This document shows, piece by piece, positions 7,284 to 14,708 of a DNA stretch of 22,537 nucleotides; within the stretch, counting starts at the first letter, position 1, and every line of letters begins with the position of its first letter. The stretch lies in assembly GCA_023416575.1 (NCBI GenBank), contig JAEZHL010000183.1:1-22537 (forward strand), written 5' to 3'. The translations under genes were made by a program, and so were the position numbers. The notes under the pieces were generated by a model, which did not search any database, was not told where the DNA came from, and worked only from the letters and a program-made list of their open reading frames with translations. The DNA is from Pseudomonadota bacterium. Its GTDB lineage: Bacteria > Pseudomonadota > Alphaproteobacteria > Rhizobiales > Hyphomicrobiaceae.

Positions 7284-8903
7284 ATGGATAGCACGGCTAC
7301 CGCAGCGCACGACCACGACCACCATGCACCTTCCGGCATGAAGCGTTGGCTGTTCTCGACCAACCACAAGGACATCGGCACGATGTACCTCATCTTCGCC
7401 ATGATGGCGGGGGTGATCGGCGGTGCGTTGTCGGTTGCGATGCGGATGGAGTTGCAGGAGCCGGGGCTCCAGTACTTCGCCAATCCGCACATGTTCAACG
7501 TGTTCGTCACCGGGCACGGCCTCATCATGGTGTTCTTCATGGTGATGCCGGCGATGATCGGCGGTTTCGGCAACTGGCTCGTGCCGTTGCACATCGGCGC
7601 GCCGGACATGGCGTTCCCGCGCATGAACAACATCTCGTTCTGGCTGCTGCCGGTCGCATTGGCCCTGTTGCTGATGTCGATGTTCGTCGAGGGGCCGTCG
7701 GGTGATCTTGGTGCCGGTACGGGCTGGACGGTCTACGCGCCGCTCTCCACGACGGCACATCCGGGCCCGAGCGTCGATTTCGCGATTCTGGCTCTGCACA
7801 TCGCGGGTGCTTCGTCCATCCTCGGTGCTATCAACTTCATCACCACCATCTTCAACATGCGCGCACCGGGCATGACGCTACACAAGATGCCGCTGTTCGC
7901 CTGGTCGGTGCTGATTACGGCGTTCCTGCTGCTGCTGTCGCTGCCGGTTCTCGCGGGCGCGATCACGATGCTGCTGACGGATCGCAACTTTGGCTCGACT
8001 TTCTTCAGCGCAAGCGGCGGTGGCGACCCGATCCTGTACCAGCACCTGTTCTGGTTCTTCGGTCACCCCGAGGTCTACATCATGATCCTGCCGGGCTTCG
8101 GCATGGTCAGCCACATCATTTCGACGTTCTCGCGGAAGCCCATCTTCGGTTATCTCGGCATGGCCTACGCCATGGTCGCGATCGGCTTGGTCGGCTTCGT
8201 CGTGTGGGCGCACCACATGTACACCTCGGGCCTCAGCGTTGACTCCCAGGCGTACTTCGTGTTCGCCACCATGGTGATCGCGGTGCCCACGGGCGTTAAG
8301 GTCTTCTCGTGGATCGCTACCATGTGGGGCGGCTCGATCACCTTCCGCACGCCGATGCTGTGGGCGCTAGGCTTCATCATCCTGTTCACCGTGGGTGGTG
8401 TCACGGGTGTGATGCTGTCCAACGCTGGCGTCGACCGCGCGCTGCACGACACCTACTATGTCGTCGCCCACTTCCACTACGTGCTGTCGCTGGGTGCGGT
8501 GTTCGCGATCTTCGCTGGCTGGTACTACTGGTTCCCGAAGATCAGCGGCTACATGTACTCCGAGTTCTGGGGCAAGCTGCACTTCTGGCTGACCTTCATC
8601 GGCGCCAACATCCTGTTCTTCCCGCAGCACTTCCTCGGCCTCGCCGGCATGCCGCGTCGCTATGCCGACTATCCGGAAGCGTTCGCCTACTGGAACCATA
8701 TCTCGTCGATTGGTTCCTACATCACGGCGGTCGGATCGGTCGTGTTCTTCGTCGGCGTGGTCGTCGCGCTGCTCCGCAAGGAGCGGGCCGCAGACAACCC
8801 GTGGGGTGAAGGCGCAACGACGCTGGAGTGGACGCTGTCCTCGCCGCCGCCGTTCCATTCCTTCGAGACGCTGCCGCGCATCCGCCCCGGCAGCCACCAC
8901 TAA
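7284..8903 (+). CDS. coxA: Cytochrome c oxidase subunit I (aa3-type, A1 family)
   Basis: Catalytic subunit that reduces oxygen at the heme a3-CuB centre and pumps protons. The 539-residue polytopic protein has all key residues. Heme a ligands are H78 and H398. CuB ligands are H261, H310 and H311, with the cross-linked tyrosine Y265. H396 is the heme a3 ligand. The D-channel glutamate E263 in GHPEVY marks the A1 subfamily, and K339 (GVKVFSW) is the K-channel lysine. The GAPDMAFPRMNN segment supplies the D-channel entrance. ATG at 7284 is preceded by AAAAGG. The downstream gap to ctaB contains two strong hairpins, which could lower expression of the assembly genes relative to coxA. Confidence 0.99.
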   Translation: MDSTATAAHDHDHHAPSGMKRWLFSTNHKDIGTMYLIFAMMAGVIGGALSVAMRMELQEPGLQYFANPHMFNVFVTGHGLIMVFFMVMPAMIGGFGNWLVPLHIGAPDMAFPRMNNISFWLLPVALALLLMSMFVEGPSGDLGAGTGWTVYAPLSTTAHPGPSVDFAILALHIAGASSILGAINFITTIFNMRAPGMTLHKMPLFAWSVLITAFLLLLSLPVLAGAITMLLTDRNFGSTFFSASGGGDPILYQHLFWFFGHPEVYIMILPGFGMVSHIISTFSRKPIFGYLGMAYAMVAIGLVGFVVWAHHMYTSGLSVDSQAYFVFATMVIAVPTGVKVFSWIATMWGGSITFRTPMLWALGFIILFTVGGVTGVMLSNAGVDRALHDTYYVVAHFHYVLSLGAVFAIFAGWYYWFPKISGYMYSEFWGKLHFWLTFIGANILFFPQHFLGLAGMPRRYADYPEAFAYWNHISSIGSYITAVGSVVFFVGVVVALLRKERAADNPWGEGATTLEWTLSSPPPFHSFETLPRIRPGSHH

Positions 8904-8912
8904 GTCTCAGCC

Positions 8913-8940
8913 GGCGCGGCGGCCTCCGGTATGCCGCGCC
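8913..8940 (+). terminator. Hairpin after coxA (possible attenuator)
   Basis: GGCGCGGC (8913-8920) pairs perfectly with GCCGCGCC (8933-8940) around a 12-base loop, 9 bases after the coxA stop. No T-run follows. It probably acts as an RNA 3'-end stabiliser or partial terminator inside the operon. Confidence 0.4.
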
Positions 8941-8968
8941 AGGCCTGGATGTGACACGACTGAGTTAG

Positions 8969-8995
8969 GCCGGGCGGTGGCGAACACCGCCCGGT
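8969..8995 (+). promoter_or_regulatory. Strong hairpin in the coxA-ctaB gap
   Basis: An 11-bp stem (8969-8979 with 8985-8995, outermost pair G-T) closes a GCGAA loop. It lies 37 bases upstream of the preferred ctaB start and covers the alternative GTG start at 8994, which argues against that start. With the preceding hairpin it forms a tandem pair between structural and assembly genes. Confidence 0.45.
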
Positions 8996-9032
8996 GCCAT
9001 GGATCAAAGACGAATTGGCAGACAACGGGCCG

Positions 9033-9968
9033 ATGGTGGACAAGGGCATCGAAGCTGACACGCGGATACTGACCTCCTCAGCGGGGGGCAGCGTCGGCGA
9101 TTTCATCGCGCTGATGAAGCCGCGCGTGATGTCGCTCGTCGTGTTCACGGCGCTCGTCGGCCTCGCCGCTGCGCCCGGTCACCTGCATCCCGTGCTCGCG
9201 GGCATCGCGCTGCTCGCGATCGCCGTCGGGGCGGGCGCGTCGGGTTCTCTGAATATGTGGTACGACGCCGACATCGATGCGCGCATGGCGCGTACGGCGG
9301 CGCGGCCCATTCCGCGCGGACGCGTCACGCCGGACGAAGCGCTGACGTTCGGTATCATCCTGTCTCTTTTCTCGGTGTTGACGCTCGGACTTCTGGTGAA
9401 CTGGGTGGCTGGCGGGCTCCTGGCCCTGACCATCGCCTTCTACATCGTCGTCTACACCATGTGGCTGAAGCGGCGCACGCCGCAGAACATCGTCATCGGC
9501 GGTGCGGCTGGTGCATTCCCGCCCATGATCGGCTGGGCGGCCGTCACCGGCTCTGTCAGCGTGGAAAGCGTTCTGCTGTTCCTCATCATCTTCTTCTGGA
9601 CGCCGCCGCATTTCTGGGCTCTCGCCCTTTACCGCTCGCGGGATTATGAGCGTGTCGGCGTTCCGATGCTTCCGGTCGTTGCGGGCGGTGACGAGACCCG
9701 GCGCCAGATCCTGATTTACACGGCGCTGCTCGTGCCGCTCGGAATTGCGCCCTTCTTCATCGGCTTGGGCGGTATTGCCTACCTGATCGCGTCCGTGGCA
9801 CTGGGCGTCATCTTCGCGGTCCTTGCGGTGAAGGTCTATCGCACCCGTGAGGGGCGCGAGGCGGATCGGGCAGCGAAGGAGCTGTTCGCATTCTCGGTGC
9901 TCTATCTTTTCTTGCTGTTCGCCGTGCTTCTGGTCGAGCAGCTCGTGCGTCCGCTCATTGCGGGATGA
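9033..9968 (+). CDS. ctaB: Protoheme IX farnesyltransferase (heme o synthase)
   Basis: Inner-membrane UbiA-superfamily prenyltransferase that transfers a farnesyl group to heme b, giving heme o, the precursor of heme a. The protein of about 311 residues opens with the family signature FIALMKPRVMSLVVFTALVG. It holds the first Asp-rich motif N74-xxx-D78-xxx-D82 in NMWYDADIDARM, followed by RTAARPIPRG. The loop YTMWLKRRTPQNIVIGG and FFWTPPHFWALAL are typical of CtaB/Cox10. About nine hydrophobic helices are visible. The start is uncertain: ATG at 9033 gives the usual short N-terminus but lacks a clear ribosome site, while GTG at 8994 would lie inside a hairpin. Its stop overlaps the start of the next gene (ATGA). 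Confidence 0.96.
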   Translation: MVDKGIEADTRILTSSAGGSVGDFIALMKPRVMSLVVFTALVGLAAAPGHLHPVLAGIALLAIAVGAGASGSLNMWYDADIDARMARTAARPIPRGRVTPDEALTFGIILSLFSVLTLGLLVNWVAGGLLALTIAFYIVVYTMWLKRRTPQNIVIGGAAGAFPPMIGWAAVTGSVSVESVLLFLIIFFWTPPHFWALALYRSRDYERVGVPMLPVVAGGDETRRQILIYTALLVPLGIAPFFIGLGGIAYLIASVALGVIFAVLAVKVYRTREGREADRAAKELFAFSVLYLFLLFAVLLVEQLVRPLIAG

Positions 9969-10150
9969 GGAGGGCCGGGGTGGCGGCAGATGGACGGCAT
10001 GACGACAACGCGCTGGACGAACGGGAGAGACGGCGCCGACAGCGCTATCGCTCCATCGCCATTGCGGTGGCGCTCGCCGCGCTGGTGCTCCTGTTCTATC
10101 TCGCGACCATCGTTCGGCTCGGCGGGAACGTTTTCAATCGCCCCATGTGA
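9965..10150 (+). CDS. coxF: CoxF-like small membrane protein of the oxidase operon
   Basis: A 61-residue protein with a charged, Arg-rich N-terminal half (DERERRRRQRYR), one transmembrane helix (about 30-50) and a short VRLGGNVFNRPM tail outside. This architecture and its place between ctaB and ctaG match the small CoxF proteins of alphaproteobacterial oxidase operons; their exact function is not established. The ATG overlaps the ctaB stop as ATGA, indicating translational coupling. The gene is easily missed because of its size. The symbol is assigned by position and architecture rather than by a sequence motif. Confidence 0.85.
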   Translation: MRRAGVAADGRHDDNALDERERRRRQRYRSIAIAVALAALVLLFYLATIVRLGGNVFNRPM

Positions 10151-10186
10151 GGGGCATGGCGGCATCTTAGGCACTTGGTGATCGGG

Positions 10187-10813
10187 ATGACTGAGCCAGG
10201 GACTGAAAAGAGATCGGACAAGCGGCATCGTCGCGTGGCGATGTGGTGCACGGCTGGGGCTGTCGGCATGCTCGGCCTCGCCTACGCTGCTGTGCCGCTC
10301 TACGCCATGTTCTGCCAGGTGACGGGCTACGGCGGGACGACCCAGCGGGTCGAGAAGCCCTCGAGCACGGTGCTCGATCGCGTCGTCACGGTTCGCTTCG
10401 ATTCCAACGTCGCCCCTGGCCTGGGCTGGCAGTTCGAGCCGGTGCAGCACACGGTGGACGTGAAGATCGGCGAGAACACGCTGGCCTTCTACCGCGCCGT
10501 CAATACGTCGGGGCGGCCGGTCGCGGGAACCGCCACCTTCAACGTGACGCCGGAGATCGCCGGCAGCTACTTCAACAAGATCGAGTGCTTCTTTTTCCAG
10601 GAGCAATTGCTGGCACCGGGCGAGTCCATCGACATGCCGGTGAGCTTCTTCGTCGACCCGGCCATCGTCGAGGACCGGAGCGGCGCGGGGGAGCTGACGC
10701 AGATCACGCTCTCCTACACCTTCTACCCGACCGACGGCACCAAGGCGACTGCTGCCAAAGCGGCGGCGGCGGCCTCCGCGGGAGCCGTGGGCGGCAACGG
10801 CAAGGGCTCGTGA
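10187..10813 (+). CDS. ctaG: Cytochrome c oxidase assembly protein CtaG/Cox11 (copper delivery to CuB)
   Basis: Membrane-anchored copper chaperone required to build CuB in subunit I. The protein of about 208 residues has a cytoplasmic tail, one helix (about 20-40) and a periplasmic immunoglobulin-like domain. Conserved elements are YAMFCQVTGYGGTTQ (C43), FDSNVAPGLGWQF, GTATFNVTPEIAGSYFNKIECF and MPVSFFVDP. The family's copper-binding C-F-C-F motif reads C134-F-F-F here (codons TGC TTC TTT TTC), so the second cysteine is missing. This is a two-base change relative to a cysteine TGC codon, so a single read error is unlikely. The Ala/Gly-rich C-terminal tail (about 185-208) looks disordered. ATG at 10187 is preferred over TTG at 10175. 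The gene lies 36 bases after coxF. Confidence 0.94.
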   Translation: MTEPGTEKRSDKRHRRVAMWCTAGAVGMLGLAYAAVPLYAMFCQVTGYGGTTQRVEKPSSTVLDRVVTVRFDSNVAPGLGWQFEPVQHTVDVKIGENTLAFYRAVNTSGRPVAGTATFNVTPEIAGSYFNKIECFFFQEQLLAPGESIDMPVSFFVDPAIVEDRSGAGELTQITLSYTFYPTDGTKATAAKAAAAASAGAVGGNGKGS

Positions 10814-10814
10814 C

Positions 10815-10922
10815 ATGCGCAGCCCGCAAGATGCCAAAGGACGGATTGATCGCGTAGAACCGGGGGCGCAGACCATCACGCACCGGATGCGGCGGTGGAA
10901 TGCACAGGGACGACGGAGCTGA
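10815..10922 (+). CDS. Possible 35-codon small ORF between ctaG and coxC
   Basis: An open frame starts 1 base after the ctaG stop and ends 2 bases before the coxC ATG, so it fills the 111-base gap almost exactly. AAGGG lies 8 bases upstream of its ATG, which is a usable ribosome site. The predicted product is short, strongly basic (about 8 Arg, 1 Lys) and has no hydrophobic helix. It may be a translated leader coupling ctaG to coxC, a small unknown protein, or chance in GC-rich DNA. I do not recognise the product. Confidence 0.25.
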   Translation: MRSPQDAKGRIDRVEPGAQTITHRMRRWNAQGRRS

Positions 10923-10924
10923 TT

Positions 10925-11860
10925 ATGGCAGATAGCCACGCCAAGCATCACGACTACCATCTGGTTGATCCGAGCCCATGGCCATTGCTGGCCTCGCTCA
11001 GCGCTTTCGTTCTGGCCGTCGGCGGCATCATCTGGATGCGCTCGCTCGGCGGGGGCGCCGGCCTGTTCGGCATGCACGGTCCGACGGTCTTCTTCCTCGG
11101 CGCGGCTTCAGTCATCGCGGTCGCCTTCTTATGGTGGCGGGATGTCATCCGCGAGGCGCACAAGGGCGATCATACTCCCGTTGTGCAGCTGCATCTGCGC
11201 TACGGCATGATTCTCTTCATCGCCTCCGAGGTGATGTTCTTCGTCGCCTGGTTCTGGGCGTACTTCGATGCTGCCCTGTTTCCGGCGGGCATCTCGCCGT
11301 TGCCGATTACGATGCCGGATGGCTCGATCGCGCCGTCTGACACCTCCGTCATCGGGATGGTCGAGCGCAATCAGCTGACGGGCGGACATTGGCCGCCGGC
11401 TCCGTCGGACGCCTTCCACAGCACGTTCGACCCGTGGGGGCTGCCACTGGTGAACACGCTGATCCTGCTGCTGTCCGGCACCACGGTCACCTGGGCGCAT
11501 CACGCCATGCTCGAGAACGACCGCAAGGGTCTCGTGTGGGGTCTGGCGCTGACGGTTGGCCTCGGCTTCGTGTTCACGCTGCTGCAGGCCTACGAGTATG
11601 GCCATGCCGCATTCAACTACGCCGGGCACATCTATGGCGCGACGTTCTTCATGGCCACGGGCTTCCATGGTGCGCACGTCATCATCGGCACGATCTTCCT
11701 GTTCGTCTGCCTCATGCGGGCGCTGAAGGGTCATTTCACGCCGAAGCAGCACTTCGGTTTCGAAGCTGCCGCATGGTATTGGCACTTCGTCGACGTCGTG
11801 TGGCTGTTCCTTTTCGCCTGCATCTACGTCTGGGGCGCCGGTACGCCGGCAGCGCACTGA
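10925..11860 (+). CDS. coxC: Cytochrome c oxidase subunit III
   Basis: Structural subunit III of the aa3 oxidase, a polytopic membrane protein that stabilises the catalytic core and supports sustained proton pumping. The 311-residue protein has seven predicted helices. Recognisable segments are HDYHLVDPSPWPLLAS at the start and RYGMILFIASE102-VMFFVAWFWAYF with the conserved acidic residue. Also visible are WGLPLVNTLILLLSG, GFHGAHVIIG and the C-terminal AAWYWHFVDVVWLFLF. The ATG at 10925 follows GGAG by 6 bases; an upstream start at 10895 has no support. It is the last gene before a strong terminator. Confidence 0.98.
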   Translation: MADSHAKHHDYHLVDPSPWPLLASLSAFVLAVGGIIWMRSLGGGAGLFGMHGPTVFFLGAASVIAVAFLWWRDVIREAHKGDHTPVVQLHLRYGMILFIASEVMFFVAWFWAYFDAALFPAGISPLPITMPDGSIAPSDTSVIGMVERNQLTGGHWPPAPSDAFHSTFDPWGLPLVNTLILLLSGTTVTWAHHAMLENDRKGLVWGLALTVGLGFVFTLLQAYEYGHAAFNYAGHIYGATFFMATGFHGAHVIIGTIFLFVCLMRALKGHFTPKQHFGFEAAAWYWHFVDVVWLFLFACIYVWGAGTPAAH

Positions 11861-11884
11861 TAACGCAGTGCCCGGTGCGGGTCT

Positions 11885-11913
11885 CAACGGGGCGGCTTCG
11901 AGCCGCCCCGTTG
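11885..11913. terminator. Strong terminator hairpin after coxC
   Basis: A perfect 13-bp stem (11885-11897 with 11901-11913) encloses a TCG loop and is followed by a modest T-rich TCGTTTG. It lies 25 bases past the coxC stop. It most likely ends the main oxidase transcript and separates it from DUF983-SURF1, although some read-through is plausible. Confidence 0.8.
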
Positions 11914-11993
11914 TCGTTTGGGGCCGGACGCGGCCCGTCGCTGTGGCGAAAGCCCACGTTGTCGGAAAAGGCTGAGCGCGTCACATCTCGGCC

Positions 11994-12380
11994 ATGAGCG
12001 ATGAAGCCTCAATCATGCCCGCCGTGCATGCCGGCCTGCTCGGACGTTGTCCCGGCTGTGGCGAGGGCCGTCTGTTCCAGGGGCCGCTGACACTGAAGCT
12101 GCGCGACGGGTGCGACCGCTGTGGCATGAGCTACGGCTTTGCCGACAGCGGCGATGGCCCGGCCGTGTTCGTCATCATCATCCTCGGCTTCCTGATGATG
12201 GGAGCCGCCCTGATGGTCGAGTTCAAGCTCGGGCCGCCGTTCTGGGTCCATCTCGTGCTGTGGGCTCCGGTCGCCTTTCTGCTGGGCTTCGGCCTGCTCA
12301 GCCCCATGAAGGCGACGCTCATTTCGCTTCAGTACCGGAACAAGGCGGAGGAGGCCCGCCTCTCCGAGGACGAGCACTGA
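11994..12380 (+). CDS. DUF983 zinc-ribbon membrane protein
   Basis: A 128-residue protein with an N-terminal zinc-ribbon (C19-x2-C22 and C40-x2-C43, within GRCPGCGEGRLF and DGCDRCGMSY). Two transmembrane helices follow at about 56-78 and 83-105. This is the DUF983 family, whose function is not established. The four cysteines suggest zinc or another thiophilic metal. In many alphaproteobacteria it lies between coxC and the SURF1 gene, as here, which hints at a part in oxidase assembly. The ATG at 11994 lacks a strong ribosome site. The stop is 4 bases from the SURF1 start, so the two are probably coupled. Confidence 0.92.
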   Translation: MSDEASIMPAVHAGLLGRCPGCGEGRLFQGPLTLKLRDGCDRCGMSYGFADSGDGPAVFVIIILGFLMMGAALMVEFKLGPPFWVHLVLWAPVAFLLGFGLLSPMKATLISLQYRNKAEEARLSEDEH

Positions 12381-12384
12381 CGCG

Positions 12385-13206
12385 ATGCTGCAAGGCTTCA
12401 GGACAAAGGGCCTTTTCGCCGTCACGTTGGCGGCGCTGGTCGCTTTCGGCGTGCTGGTGGGGCTCGGCAGCTGGCAGTGGCAGCGCAAGGTTTGGAAAGA
12501 GGAGCTGATCGACACGATCACCAAGCGCGCGGCCGCCGAACCGTTGCAGCCTGATCGATGGTCGTCGCTCGATTGCCGGCCCATGCATGAGATCGGCCTC
12601 GGGCCCTCCTGCGAGTTCACGACTGTACGCCTGCTGGGGCAGTTCGATCATGGCGGGGAGCGGCACATCTTCACCAACGTCCCCAAGAAGGGCGGCGCGC
12701 CGGGCGGGCCCGGCTATTGGGTCTTCACGCCACTCGAGATCGCCGGCGGCAAGGGCCGCATCTACGTGAACCGCGGCTTCGTGCCGGAGGCGCGCAAGGA
12801 TCCTGCGACGCGCCCGGAAGGGCAGACGCACGGAGAGGTCGAGATCATCGGGCAGCTCCGCACGGCTGAGCAGCGCGGCCTCTTCACGGGCGCCAGCAAT
12901 CAAGCAACGAACGTCTGGTTCCTCCGCGATCCGCGAGAGCTTCTTGACGCTTCCCATGCCGGTGCCGACGCGCTGGCGCCCTGGCAGGCAAGGGAAGGCG
13001 GTCCTGGCGGCCTCGACTTCTACATCGACCAGATTTCGCCGACGCCTGCTGGCGGCCTGCCGTCGCCCCGTGCCGCCGTGATCGAACTGCCGAACCGGCA
13101 TCTGGAGTACGCCCTGACCTGGTGGGGGCTGGCCGTAACGCTCGTCGGCGTCTACGTCGCCTTCATCGCGAGCCGGCTCAGAGCTCGCGGGCCGCAACGA
13201 CTCTGA
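12385..13206 (+). CDS. SURF1 family cytochrome c oxidase assembly protein
   Basis: Inner-membrane assembly factor that helps insert heme a into subunit I. The 273-residue protein has the classic hairpin topology: an N-terminal helix (about 10-29) ending in the signature GLGSWQWQRKVWK, a large periplasmic domain, and a C-terminal helix (about 245-265) in LTWWGLAVTLVGVYVAFI. Family motifs VRLLGQFDH, GYWVFTPLEI and VNRGFVP are clear. Two cysteines (C64, C76) in the first periplasmic stretch are close enough to form a disulfide and are worth noting. ATG at 12385 is 4 bases after the DUF983 stop. The gene is followed by a 96-base gap before thrC. Confidence 0.96.
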   Translation: MLQGFRTKGLFAVTLAALVAFGVLVGLGSWQWQRKVWKEELIDTITKRAAAEPLQPDRWSSLDCRPMHEIGLGPSCEFTTVRLLGQFDHGGERHIFTNVPKKGGAPGGPGYWVFTPLEIAGGKGRIYVNRGFVPEARKDPATRPEGQTHGEVEIIGQLRTAEQRGLFTGASNQATNVWFLRDPRELLDASHAGADALAPWQAREGGPGGLDFYIDQISPTPAGGLPSPRAAVIELPNRHLEYALTWWGLAVTLVGVYVAFIASRLRARGPQRL

Positions 13207-13302
13207 CCCGTTTCGGTGGGAGAGATCGGCTCGGTTGCTTGTTCCTGTCATGTGTGCGCTTTAGGTTAGCACCTGCTCCCCGCTAAAGAAGGCTTGCATC
13301 CC

Positions 13303-14703
13303 GTGAACTACATCTCGACCCGAGGCTTGGCAGCTCCGCTCGGCTTCGAAGACGTCCTGCTTGCTGGACTGGCCCGTGACGGCGGGCTGTATCTGCCCGA
13401 GACTTGGCCGAAATTGAGCGCGGAAACCATCGCCGGGCTGGCGGGCCGGCCGTTCGCCGAGGTCGCGGTGGAAGTCATCGAGCCGTTCACCGGCGGCGCG
13501 TTTACGCGGGACGAGCTGTTGGCCATGGCCAACGCCGCCTATGCAACATTCGATCACCCGGCGGTGACGCCCCTCGTCCAGATCGACACCAATCTTTGGA
13601 TTTTGGAGCTGTTCCACGGTCCGACGCTGGCGTTCAAGGACGTGGCCATGCAGCTCCTGGCGCGCCTCATGGATCGCGCGCTGCGGGGGCGCGGCAAGCG
13701 GGTGACCATCGTCGGGGCGACTTCTGGGGACACCGGCGGCGCCGCGATCGAGGCCTTCCGGGGGGCATCGGCGGTCGACGTCATCATTCTCTACCCGGCT
13801 GGCCGGATTTCGGACGTGCAACGGCGCATGATGACGACGCCGCGGGAAGCCAACGTGCACGCGGTCGCGATCGACGGGACGTTCGATGACTGTCAGGCGT
13901 TGGTCAAAGCCATGTTCAACGACCACGCGTTCCGCGACCGGATGAACCTTGCCGGCGTGAACTCGATCAACTGGGCGCGGATCGTCGCTCAGGTGACCTA
14001 CTACTTCACGGCTGCCGTGGCGCTCGGCGCACCGCACCGGCCGGTCTCGTTCGCGGTCCCGACTGGCAACTTCGGCGACATCTTCGCCGGCTGCGTGGCT
14101 GAGCGGATGGGGCTGCCCATCGAGCGGCTCGTCATCGGCTCCAACGTCAACGACATCCTGCCGCGCGCGATCGCCAGCGGGATCTATGAGAAGCGTGGCG
14201 TGACCGCGACCATGTCGCCGTCCATGGACATCGAGGTGTCGTCGAACTTCGAGCGTTACCTGTTCGAGGCGCAGGGGCGCGACGCCGCGCTCATCCGGGG
14301 GCAGATGGCGGCCCTGGCGCAGTCCGGCCGCTTCGAGATCCGCGGCGGTCCGAGCCGGCTCGCCCAGGATTTCGGAGCCGCATCGGCTTCGGAGGCCGAG
14401 GTCGCTGAGGTGATCCGGCGGACGCGGAAGGCCAGCGGCTACATGGCCGAGCCTCATACCGCCTGTGGAATCATCGCGGCCGAGCGTTGCCTGCCGCCGG
14501 GCTCCGCACCCCGTGTCGTTCTGGCGACGGCGCATCCTGCCAAGTTCCCCGACGCCATGGAGGAGATCCTCGGCGAGCGACCATCGTTGCCAGCACGGCT
14601 TGGCTCGTTGATGTCGGACGAGGAGCGCACCAGCCTCCTTCCCAATGATCTTGGTGCAGTTGAGCGTTTCATCGAGGCGCGTGCCGGGGCAGGCATGGAG
14701 TAG
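13303..14703 (+). CDS. thrC: Threonine synthase
   Basis: PLP-dependent enzyme that converts O-phosphohomoserine to threonine, the last step of threonine synthesis in the cytosol. The 466-residue length fits the longer bacterial class. It starts with NYISTRG, typical of ThrC. It contains the PLP lysine K112 in GPTLAFKDVAMQ, the phosphate-binding GATSGDTGGAA, and the VPTGNFGDIFAGCVA segment. The GTG at 13303 is chosen because it gives the conserved N-terminus and has AAGAAGG about 10 bases upstream; TTG at 13294 is too close to that site. The next gene begins 5 bases after its stop, so the two are almost surely co-transcribed. Confidence 0.96.
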   Translation: MNYISTRGLAAPLGFEDVLLAGLARDGGLYLPETWPKLSAETIAGLAGRPFAEVAVEVIEPFTGGAFTRDELLAMANAAYATFDHPAVTPLVQIDTNLWILELFHGPTLAFKDVAMQLLARLMDRALRGRGKRVTIVGATSGDTGGAAIEAFRGASAVDVIILYPAGRISDVQRRMMTTPREANVHAVAIDGTFDDCQALVKAMFNDHAFRDRMNLAGVNSINWARIVAQVTYYFTAAVALGAPHRPVSFAVPTGNFGDIFAGCVAERMGLPIERLVIGSNVNDILPRAIASGIYEKRGVTATMSPSMDIEVSSNFERYLFEAQGRDAALIRGQMAALAQSGRFEIRGGPSRLAQDFGAASASEAEVAEVIRRTRKASGYMAEPHTACGIIAAERCLPPGSAPRVVLATAHPAKFPDAMEEILGERPSLPARLGSLMSDEERTSLLPNDLGAVERFIEARAGAGME

Positions 14704-14708
14704 CAGGT

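Noticed and set aside
6261..7799. Minus-strand open frame (512 codons) opposite coxB/coxA
   Set aside because: It is antisense to two highly conserved genes, and the His/Arg-rich composition and lack of domains mark it as a shadow.
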